Positions 1 to 6,009 of a stretch of 6,994 bases of DNA are shown here, piece by piece. The position numbers and the translations under genes are program-made. This DNA is from Mycobacteriaceae bacterium (GTDB taxonomy: Bacteria; Actinomycetota; Actinomycetes; Mycobacteriales; Mycobacteriaceae), in assembly GCA_019242135.1 (NCBI GenBank), contig JAFAWC010000079.1, forward strand, positions 1 to 6,994, given 5' to 3'. The first letter of the stretch is position 1. Each line of letters opens with the position of its first letter. Below the pieces are notes generated by a model. The model worked only from the letters and a program-made list of their open reading frames with translations. It was not told where the DNA came from and searched no databases.

Positions 1-428
1 ACCACCATGGTCGACTCGTCCCACGCCAGACCGCACAGAATCGACGCGATCGCGAACAGCGCGACCCCCGCGATGAACGTGCGCTTGCGGCCGATGGTGT
101 CCCCGAGGCGGCCGCCGAGCAGCATCAACCCGCCGAACGTCAGCACGTACGCCGTGATCACCCAACTGCGGCCGGCATCGGACAGATTCAGCTCGTTTTG
201 AATTCTCGGCAGCGCGACGATCGCGACGGTGCTGTCCATCGTCGCCAGCAGCTGCATTCCGCCGATCGCGACGACCGCGGCGACGAAGCGCCGTGACGGC
301 AGCCACGCCGGACGGGTCCAGCCGGTTCGTCGGGACACGTCAAGCGCGGCACGGTTGGCGCGATCCAGCGCTGCCCGGCCGTGCGGCTGCCCCACGGTCA
401 CGCGCTCCGCGTCATTGAGAGCCGTCAT
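1..428 (-). CDS. efpA: EfpA, MFS drug/lipid efflux transporter (QacA/DHA2 type), 3' end cut off by window
   Basis: Partial gene: the first 142 residues are visible, from the ATG at 428 to the left edge. It is an inner-membrane major facilitator transporter of the 14-helix QacA/DHA2 group; the full family protein is about 530 residues. A cytosolic leader of about 47 residues, rich in Arg and Ala, precedes TM1 (about 48-64). The family motif follows at 64-74 (MDSTVAIVALP), with D65 in TM1. TM2 is about 89-104, and MFS motif A (GGRLGDTIGRKR) lies at 105-116. TM3 begins near 117. The start MTALND and residues 54-119 match M. tuberculosis EfpA closely as I remember it. EfpA is known as an essential efflux pump in M. 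tuberculosis, induced by isoniazid and targeted by the BRD-8000 series. It starts 22 bases after the cysG stop, so it may share the cob transcript, but a promoter-like patch sits just upstream. Identification is strong; the natural substrate is not shown by the sequence. Confidence 0.95.
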   Translation of the reverse strand, partial: MTALNDAERVTVGQPHGRAALDRANRAALDVSRRTGWTRPAWLPSRRFVAAVVAIGGMQLLATMDSTVAIVALPRIQNELNLSDAGRSWVITAYVLTFGGLMLLGGRLGDTIGRKRTFIAGVALFAIASILCGLAWDESTMV

Positions 429-436
429 GGAGCGTT

Positions 437-465
437 ACCTTACAGTACTCTTAGCATTTCTTTAA
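437..465 (-). promoter_or_regulatory. Candidate efpA promoter in the 3' end of cysG
   Basis: On the minus strand, TTAAAG (465-460) is followed after exactly 17 bases by TAAGGT (442-437). The latter fits the mycobacterial TANNNT -10 pattern and is preceded by TG one base upstream (extended -10). The -35 match is only three of six. The -10 ends 8 bases before the efpA ATG, so a transcript from here would be leaderless or nearly so. The patch is clearly richer in A and T than its surroundings and includes the last codons of cysG. The only Shine-Dalgarno-like run, AAGG (441-438), overlaps the -10, so it could only serve read-through messages. This is an inference from pattern and spacing alone. 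Confidence 0.35.
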
Positions 466-1671
466 TTCCGGGAACGCCGCAACGGCCCCAATCACGATGA
501 TCGCGGGAGGTCGGACACCCTCTTCCCGAATGCGTTTCGCGGCGTCAGCAAGTGTGGCGCGCACCGTGCGTTCGGCGGACGTGGTCCCCTGCTGCACCAC
601 CAGGACTGGTGTTTCCGCAGGTCGGCCGCCCTTTAGCAGCACGTCGGCGAACATCTCGATCCGCTCGACAGCCATCATCAGCACGATCGTTCCCGACATG
701 GTGGCCAGCGCATCCCAATTAACTAACGATTCCGGGTCCCCAGGGGCGACGTGGCCGCTGACCACCACGAACTCGTGTGTGATCGACCGGTGGGTGACGG
801 GGATACCTGCCAGCGCGGGCACGGCTACGGCGCTCGTCACGCCTGGCACCACGGTCACTGGGATGCCTGCGTCGACGCAGGCCAGCACCTCTTCGTAGCC
901 CCGCGCGAACACGAACGGGTCGCCGCCCTTGAGCCGCACCACGAACTTGCCGGCCCGGGCTCGTTCGATGAGCACCGCGTTGATGGCTTCCTGCGCCATT
1001 GCGCGGCCATACGGAATCTTCGCGGCGTCGATCACTTCGACGTTCGGCGCCAGTTCGGCGAGCAGCTCCGCGGGCGCGAGCCGGTCCGCGACGACGACGT
1101 CGGCGTGCGCGAGCAGGCGTCGTCCGCGTACCGTGATGAGCTCCGGATCACCGGGGCCGCCGCCGACGAGCGCGACGCCACCGTGCACGACGTCGGGCGT
1201 CTCGGCGGTGATGACACCTTGCTGCAAAGCCTCATGGATGGCCGACCGGATCGCCGCGGAGCGTCGATGTTCGCCGCCGGCAAGCACCCCGACCGCGAGG
1301 CCCTCGTACTCGAATGATGCGGGGGTGACCGCTGTGCCCTCCCGCGCGATGTCCGCGCGGACGCAGAAGATGTGGCGCGCTGCGGCTTCTGCCACGATCG
1401 TCGAGTTGACGTCCGGGTCGTCGGTCGCAGCGATCGCGTACCAGGCGCCGTTGAGGTCACCGTCGCGATAGTTCCTCAGTTCCAACGAGATCCCCGGCTC
1501 TTGCCGGCTCAGTGCCTCCACCGCAGGTGTCGCTGACCGCGAGATGACGAGCACGTCGGCGCCGCTCGCAATCAGCAGCGGCAGACGGCGCTGGGCGACG
1601 CTGCCGCCGCCGACGACGACGACCTTCTTGCCGTCCAGCCGCAGTCCGACCAGGTACGCATTCTCGCTCAC
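451..1671 (-). CDS. cysG: CysG/CobA: uroporphyrinogen III C-methyltransferase fused to siroheme synthase N-domain
   Basis: A 406-residue two-domain protein. The N-terminal part (1 to about 150) is a CysG/Met8-type precorrin-2 dehydrogenase. It has a Rossmann motif (VVVVGGGSVAQRR, 17-29) and an Asp at 107 that lines up with the catalytic Asp of E. coli CysG. The C-terminal part (about 165-406) is a SAM-dependent uroporphyrinogen III methyltransferase, with LVGGGPGDPELIT at 168-180, LKGGDPFVFARGYEE at 247-261 and VPGVTSA at 275-281. It makes precorrin-2, the branch point between siroheme and cobalamin. The protein is shorter than E. coli CysG (457) but about the length of its M. tuberculosis counterpart. 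The loop AKIPYGRAMAQEAIN (217-231) is of the actinobacterial CobA type. The usual SSGG(T/K)SP motif of the chelatase pocket reads LAGGEHRRS (130-138), so iron insertion by this domain is uncertain. The start is GTG at 1671, overlapping the cobB stop as GTGA. The upstream TAGG (1683-1680) is weak, so coupled translation is likely. Confidence 0.93.
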   Translation of the reverse strand: MSENAYLVGLRLDGKKVVVVGGGSVAQRRLPLLIASGADVLVISRSATPAVEALSRQEPGISLELRNYRDGDLNGAWYAIAATDDPDVNSTIVAEAAARHIFCVRADIAREGTAVTPASFEYEGLAVGVLAGGEHRRSAAIRSAIHEALQQGVITAETPDVVHGGVALVGGGPGDPELITVRGRRLLAHADVVVADRLAPAELLAELAPNVEVIDAAKIPYGRAMAQEAINAVLIERARAGKFVVRLKGGDPFVFARGYEEVLACVDAGIPVTVVPGVTSAVAVPALAGIPVTHRSITHEFVVVSGHVAPGDPESLVNWDALATMSGTIVLMMAVERIEMFADVLLKGGRPAETPVLVVQQGTTSAERTVRATLADAAKRIREEGVRPPAIIVIGAVAAFPELKKC

Positions 1672-3086
1672 CCGGCGAGCCTAGAACCCACGGCGTGCGC
1701 GACGAAGCGCACCACAGCGCCCGGCGATGCGACCGGATGGGTGTGCAGGTACGACGCGTGCACGCCGCCGTGGACCGCTCCGTCGCGCACGCTCGCGCCG
1801 TCGTGCCCGGCGTACACCCATGCGGGCTGGTAGCTGTCACCGAATTCCACTGTGGTGCGGTGGAATTCGTGGCCCACGACACGCTCGCCGAGCGCATGAA
1901 CCGACGAGTCGGTGATTGCCACGGCGTCCCGATAGCCAAGGGCCAGGCGGTCGCTGAACCGCGCCGATCCCGCCAGCACGCCGCACATCGGGTATCCGTC
2001 GAGTTCCGAGACCAGATAGGTCAGGCCGGCGCACTCGGCGTGCACCGGCGCACCCCGGGCGGCCAGCACCCGGATCTGTTCGCGGGCACGGTCGTTGGCG
2101 GCGAGCTCGGCGGTGAATTGCTCCGGAAACCCGCCGGGCAGCACGAGCGCGTCGGTACCCGGTGGCAACTCGTCGGTGAGGGGGTCGAAGCCGACGACGT
2201 TCGCCCCGGCGGCACACAACATCTCGATGTGCTCGGCGTAGCCGAATGTGAACGCTTTGCCCGCAGCGATCGCGACAGTGGGACGGCCCGCGGCGGTGGT
2301 GGGCATCGCGGCCGCCGCGTCCCACGCGGTGTCGGTCACGGTGCTCGCGGCGACAGCCGCCACGCCGGCGAGATCGACGTGTGCGGCCACGAGTTCAGTC
2401 ATCGCATCAACGGCGCGGATCGCGCGCGTGCCGTGTTCGGCGGCCGTGACAAGTCCCAAATGCCTTGATGGAACCGCTAATTCGACATGACGTGGGATCG
2501 CACCGAGTACAGGTACGCCGACCTGTGCGCAGGCTCGACGAAGCACCTCCTCGTGGCGCTTTGAACCCACCCGATTCAAGATCACCCCGGCGATGCGGAC
2601 TGTGGGGATACCTGTGTGGTCGACACAGTCGAACGTCGAGAATCCGTGCAGCAGAGCCGCAACGCTCTGGCTCTGCCCCCGGGCGTCGACGACCAAAATC
2701 ACCGGCGCGCCGAGCAGCCCGGCGACATGCGCCGTCGAGCCGCGTGCCGGCCCGTCGGCGTGCTCGTCGATGCGTCCGTCGAACAATCCCATCACGCCTT
2801 CCACCACGGCGATGTCGGCTCCGGCGCAGCCGTGCCGGTAGAGCGGCCCGACGAGTCGCTCACCGACCAGCACCGGGTCGAGGTTGCGCCCCGCGCGGCC
2901 GGCGGCCAGTGCGTGATAACCGGTATCAATGTAGTCGGGCCCCACCTTGAACGGCGCTACCCGGTGCCCGGCGCGGCGCAATGCGCCGATCAAACCCGTT
3001 GCCACGGTCGTTTTTCCACTGCCTGATGACGGCGCAGCTATCACCACAGCTGGCGTCGTCGCTGCGCCGCGGCGATAGGTCACCAT
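1668..3086 (-). CDS. cobB: CobB/CbiA: cobyrinate (hydrogenobyrinate) a,c-diamide synthase
   Basis: A 472-residue cytosolic amidotransferase that uses ATP and glutamine to amidate the a and c carboxylates of the corrin ring. The N-terminal synthetase domain has a P-loop (APSSGSGKTT, 18-27), the CbiA signature FKVGPDYIDTGYH (46-58), NLDP (68-71) and VEGVMGLFDG (95-104). The C-terminal type-1 glutamine amidotransferase-like domain (about 270-472) has LPGGFPE (316-322), the nucleophile Cys352 in HAECAGLTYL, HEFHRT at 406-411, and His448 in SYLHTH as the likely catalytic His. All key residues are present. The length is close to family norms (about 430-470). Two starts are possible in ATGGTGA: ATG at 3086 (7-base overlap with cobO) or GTG at 3083 (4-base overlap). 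AGAAGGG at 3099-3093 sits 6 bases before the ATG, which favours it. In an aerobic, late-cobalt pathway such as that expected here, the substrate would be hydrogenobyrinate; this is inferred from the genus. Confidence 0.95.
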   Translation of the reverse strand: MVTYRRGAATTPAVVIAAPSSGSGKTTVATGLIGALRRAGHRVAPFKVGPDYIDTGYHALAAGRAGRNLDPVLVGERLVGPLYRHGCAGADIAVVEGVMGLFDGRIDEHADGPARGSTAHVAGLLGAPVILVVDARGQSQSVAALLHGFSTFDCVDHTGIPTVRIAGVILNRVGSKRHEEVLRRACAQVGVPVLGAIPRHVELAVPSRHLGLVTAAEHGTRAIRAVDAMTELVAAHVDLAGVAAVAASTVTDTAWDAAAAMPTTAAGRPTVAIAAGKAFTFGYAEHIEMLCAAGANVVGFDPLTDELPPGTDALVLPGGFPEQFTAELAANDRAREQIRVLAARGAPVHAECAGLTYLVSELDGYPMCGVLAGSARFSDRLALGYRDAVAITDSSVHALGERVVGHEFHRTTVEFGDSYQPAWVYAGHDGASVRDGAVHGGVHASYLHTHPVASPGAVVRFVAHAVGSRLAG

Positions 3087-3694
3087 TCGATGCCCTTCTG
3101 GCCCTTGCGTCCGTGGTCCATCGGATGTCGAACCTTGGTCATCTCTGTTACCAGGTCGGCGGCGTCGAGGAGCTGCTGCGGTGCGTCGCGGCCGGTGATC
3201 ACGACATGCTGCGTGCCGGGCCTACCGGTGATCGTCGCGACGACGTCGTCGATGTCAACCCATCCCCACGTCAGCGGATAGGTGAACTCGTCGAGCAGGT
3301 AGAAGTCGTGGCGCACCTGCGACAACCGGCGCGCGATCTCCGCCCAACCGTCGGCGGCTGCGGCGGCGTGATCCTGCGGACTGCCCTCCTTACGCGCCCA
3401 CGACCAGCCCGCGCCCATCTTATGCCATTCCACCCGGCCGCCGATGCCGCGTTCGTCGTGCAATCGGCCCAGTTCACAAAAGACCGCCTCCTCGCCCACC
3501 TTCCACTTCGCGCTCTTGACGAACTGGAACACCGCGATGGACAGGCCCGCGTTCCAGGCCCGCAGCGCCATCCCGAACGCCGCGGTGGACTTGCCCTTGC
3601 CCGGTCCGGTGTGCACAGCGAGCAGCGGGGCATGGCGGCGGGCCCGAGTGGTCAGCCCGTCGTCGGGTATTGCGGTCGGCCGGCCCTGCGGCAT
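3080..3694 (-). CDS. cobO: CobO: cob(I)alamin/corrinoid adenosyltransferase (CobA/BtuR family)
   Basis: A 204-residue P-loop enzyme that moves the 5'-deoxyadenosyl group of ATP onto the reduced cobalt of a corrinoid, forming the Co-C bond of adenosylcobalamin. The family P-loop HTGPGKGKSTAAFG is at 28-41. VFQFVK (55-60), GAGWSW (94-99), the acidic Walker B-like LLDEFTY (133-139), VITGRDAP (165-172) and the C-terminal GQKGIEW (198-204) all match CobO/BtuR. The length equals the family norm (about 195-210). It is unrelated to the PduO-type adenosyltransferase. The start ATG at 3694 has the best ribosome site of the window, 6 bases upstream, and follows the chelatase stop after 15 bases. The gene sits between the chelatase and cobB, so metal loading, adenosylation and ring amidation would be made together. 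Confidence 0.96.
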   Translation of the reverse strand: MPQGRPTAIPDDGLTTRARRHAPLLAVHTGPGKGKSTAAFGMALRAWNAGLSIAVFQFVKSAKWKVGEEAVFCELGRLHDERGIGGRVEWHKMGAGWSWARKEGSPQDHAAAAADGWAEIARRLSQVRHDFYLLDEFTYPLTWGWVDIDDVVATITGRPGTQHVVITGRDAPQQLLDAADLVTEMTKVRHPMDHGRKGQKGIEW

Positions 3695-3700
3695 GGTGAT

Positions 3701-3709
3701 CTCTCCTTT
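3701..3709 (-). promoter_or_regulatory. Strong Shine-Dalgarno for cobO
   Basis: The minus strand reads AAAGGAGAG, directly after the chelatase TGA and 6 bases before the cobO ATG. It is the only near-consensus ribosome site among the visible genes. CobO may therefore be loaded with ribosomes independently, while the overlapping genes appear to rely on coupling. Confidence 0.8.
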
Positions 3710-5542
3710 TCAGGCGGCGCCGCGCACGACGGTGGCGAGGCCGTCGGCACGCAGCTGCGCCAATCGAACCGCCGGGGCGCCCAGCCGGGCGGCGAGCTGT
3801 TCGGCCAATCCCAACCGAACCAAAGAAGTTTCGCAGTCCACGACGACCGCCGCAGCCCCCGCGGCCAGCAGCAGTCCCGCCGCGGCACCCGCGCGCCCCA
3901 CCGGGTCGGCGCCGCCGGTCGCCCGGCCATCGGTGAGCACCACCACCAGGCTGCGCCGGGCAGGGTCGCGCAGTCGTTCCCGCACGACCATGTCCCGTGC
4001 AGCCAGAAGACCTTGCGCCAGAGGAGTTTTGCCACCCGTGTCGAAACTGGCGAGCCGACGCGACGCAATATTCACCGAGGATGTGGGCGGCAGCAGAACC
4101 TGTGCCCCCGCGCCCCGGAAGGTAATGACGGCGACCTTGTCACGCCGTTGGTAGGCGTCGCGCAGCAGCGACAGCGTCGCTCCGCTGACTGCCGCCATCC
4201 TGTCGCGTGCGGCCATCGACCCGGATGCGTCGACGACGAACATCACCAGGTTCGCCTCTCGTCCCTCGCGGACGGCCCTGCGGAGGTCGTCGGCGTCGAT
4301 GCGAGGCCGTCCGGGCCCGTCCATGTGGCCGGCAGCGGCCGCCACCGTGCCGAACAAGTGGATACCGAACCCCTCGACAGCGTGCGCGCGCACCACGGCA
4401 CCGGACCGGTTGCGGGCCCGCGAGCGGCGTCCCGGAGTGCCGTCGCCGACGCCCGGCACGGTGAGCATTCGCGTGCGGAACGGCGCGGCGGGCGGGGCAC
4501 TGGGTCGTGGTGGCGAGGGAGCCGACGGGCCTTTCTCCGGATCACGCTGGCCGCCTTCACCGCCCGGCGGATCCGGCTCGGGTTCCGGATCATCGTCGGC
4601 CTGCGTGAGCGCATCGTCGAGCCGCTGCGGGTCCAGTCCCGGTTCGTCGAACGGGTCGCGGCGGCGGCGGTGCGGCAGCGCCAGTTGGGCAGCCACCCTG
4701 ATGTCGGTTTCATCGACGGCGTCGGCGCCCCGCCAGGCGGCGTGCGCCACCGCGGCGCGCGCCACGACCAGGTCGGCGCGCATGCCGTCGACATCGAATG
4801 CCGCACACAGCGACGCGATCCGACGCAGCTCGCGGTCGGGCAGCTCGACACCGCCGACAGCCCGGTGCGCCGCCGCGATCCGTTGCGCCAACGCGGTCTC
4901 CGGCTCCGCGTAGCGGCGGGCGAACGCCACCGGGTCGGCCTCGAAGGCCATCCGTTGCCGGATCACGTCCGCGCGTTCGTCGACGTCGCGGGAGGCACGC
5001 ACATCGACGGTCAGCCCGAATCGGTCCAGCAGCTGCGGCCGCAGCTCACCTTCCTCGGGGTTCATCGTGCCGACGAGGACGAAGTTGGCCTCGTGACTGT
5101 GCGAGACGCCTTCCCGCTCGATGTGCACACGTCCCATGGCGGCCGCGTCCAGCAGCACGTCCACCAGGTGGTCGGGCAGCAAATTCACTTCGTCGACATA
5201 GAGCACACCTCCGTGCGCTTCGGCCAGCAGGCCAGGCGTGAACGCGTGCTCGCCGTCGCGCAGCACGCGCTGCAGATCCAGTGATCCGATCACGCGGTCC
5301 TCGGTGGCGCCGAGTGGAAGCTCGACCAGCCGGCCGAAACCCGCCTCGGCCAGCACCGCCGCCAGCCCCCGCACCGCGGTGGACTTCGCCGTGCCCTTCT
5401 CGCCGCGGATGAGGACCCCGCCGATCTCCGGGCGGATCGCGCACAGCACGAGCGCGAGCCGGAGCAACTCGTGACCGACGATCGCGGTGAACGGATAGCC
5501 GACGACCGGCGCCGCCCTGCCGGCGACCTTGGGGCCCGTCAC
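3710..5542 (-). CDS. Fused ChlI/ChlD-type AAA+ and VWA metal-chelatase subunit, probable cobalt-chelatase partner
   Basis: A 610-residue protein like M. tuberculosis Rv2850c, annotated in the family as a magnesium chelatase. Residues about 15-300 form a ChlI/BchI-type AAA+ ATPase: Walker [10 protein letters not shown] (47-55), Walker B LYVDEVN (114-120), sensor GTMNPEEG (158-165) and LLDRFG (171-176) with the likely arginine finger R174. A Pro/Asp/Glu-rich linker (about 313-358) leads to a ChlD-type segment. A VWA domain (about 430-610) has a complete MIDAS: DASGS (438-442), T506 in GGKTPL and TDG (536-538). Such ATPases drive metal insertion into tetrapyrroles by a separate large subunit (ChlH or CobN), not present here. 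Mycobacteria make no chlorophyll and the gene lies in a cob cluster, so a role with CobN in cobalt insertion is inferred. I chose the GTG at 5542: it overlaps the GNAT stop as GTGA and begins just before conserved sequence. The open frame runs further back to 5761, but that adds 73 Arg-rich residues read inside the GNAT gene. Confidence 0.9.
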   Translation of the reverse strand: MTGPKVAGRAAPVVGYPFTAIVGHELLRLALVLCAIRPEIGGVLIRGEKGTAKSTAVRGLAAVLAEAGFGRLVELPLGATEDRVIGSLDLQRVLRDGEHAFTPGLLAEAHGGVLYVDEVNLLPDHLVDVLLDAAAMGRVHIEREGVSHSHEANFVLVGTMNPEEGELRPQLLDRFGLTVDVRASRDVDERADVIRQRMAFEADPVAFARRYAEPETALAQRIAAAHRAVGGVELPDRELRRIASLCAAFDVDGMRADLVVARAAVAHAAWRGADAVDETDIRVAAQLALPHRRRRDPFDEPGLDPQRLDDALTQADDDPEPEPDPPGGEGGQRDPEKGPSAPSPPRPSAPPAAPFRTRMLTVPGVGDGTPGRRSRARNRSGAVVRAHAVEGFGIHLFGTVAAAAGHMDGPGRPRIDADDLRRAVREGREANLVMFVVDASGSMAARDRMAAVSGATLSLLRDAYQRRDKVAVITFRGAGAQVLLPPTSSVNIASRRLASFDTGGKTPLAQGLLAARDMVVRERLRDPARRSLVVVLTDGRATGGADPVGRAGAAAGLLLAAGAAAVVVDCETSLVRLGLAEQLAARLGAPAVRLAQLRADGLATVVRGAA

Positions 5543-6009
5543 GGCGCCTCGCCGTGCGGCGTGCCGGCCCGCACCATCGGCACATGTGGGATGCCGTCGT
5601 CGAGGAATTCGTCCCCGGCGCGGACGAACCCGTGACCGGCATACATGTCCTCGAGATATGTCTGCGCGTCGATGCGGCACGGATAGTCCCCGACGTCGGC
5701 CAGGGCGGCCTGCAGCAGCCTCGTCGTGTGACCGTGTCCGCGCGCTTCTCTGCGCGTGCACAGGCGCCCCAGCCGAAACGCCTTCTGCCCGCCGGGATGC
5801 TCCTCCATCAGACGCAGGGTGCAGATCACCTCACCGCGTGCATCTTCCAACCAGAAATGTCGAGTTTCCGGTAGAAGATCGCGCCCATCGAGTTCCGGGT
5901 ACGGGCAGGCCTGTTCGACGACGAACACCTCGACACGCAGCTTGAGGAGCTCATACAACGTCGCGGTGTCGAGATCCTTGGCCCAGGACCGGTGTAATGC
6001 CACGGTCAT
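5539..6009 (-). CDS. ElaA-like GNAT family N-acetyltransferase
   Basis: A 156-residue protein that resembles E. coli ElaA along its whole length. Shared features are [20 protein letters not shown] (18-37), the acidic LDGRDL (40-45), RHFWLED (50-56), the beta-strand 4 segment LGRL (80-83), the acetyl-CoA pyrophosphate loop [11 protein letters not shown] (89-99), [14 protein letters not shown] (115-128) and DDGIPHVPM (137-145). In the loop R-G-H-G-H-T, T95 stands where most GNATs have Gly or Ala. The acceptor substrate of ElaA proteins is not established to my knowledge. The ATG at 6009 overlaps the mqo stop as ATGA, and the gene's own stop overlaps the chelatase start as GTGA, so it is translationally tied on both sides. 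This corresponds to Rv2851c by position. A role in modifying Mqo, the chelatase or a small amine is possible, but nothing in the sequence chooses between them. Confidence 0.9.
   Translation of the reverse strand: MTVALHRSWAKDLDTATLYELLKLRVEVFVVEQACPYPELDGRDLLPETRHFWLEDARGEVICTLRLMEEHPGGQKAFRLGRLCTRREARGHGHTTRLLQAALADVGDYPCRIDAQTYLEDMYAGHGFVRAGDEFLDDGIPHVPMVRAGTPHGEAP

Noticed and set aside
429..450. A rho-independent terminator between cysG and efpA.
   Set aside because: The 22-base gap has no GC-rich hairpin and no T-run on the minus strand.
751..1317. A 188-codon open frame on the plus strand opposite cysG.
   Set aside because: The translation is His/Asp/Arg-rich and unlike any family I know; cysG explains this region completely.
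1695..2468. A 257-codon open frame on the plus strand opposite cobB.
   Set aside because: It is a shadow of cobB in composition and has no domain. cobB keeps its catalytic Cys and His on the other strand.
2981..5284. A 767-codon open frame on the plus strand.
   Set aside because: It lies antisense to cobO and the chelatase, both of which have full family motifs. Its translation is rich in Arg, Gly, Pro and His with no recognisable domain. Long antisense frames are common in GC-rich mycobacterial DNA.
5543..5761. A 73-codon N-terminal extension of the chelatase.
   Set aside because: It is Arg-rich, unlike the family, and is read inside the GNAT gene. The GTG at 5542 gives a 4-base overlap and starts just before the conserved domain.
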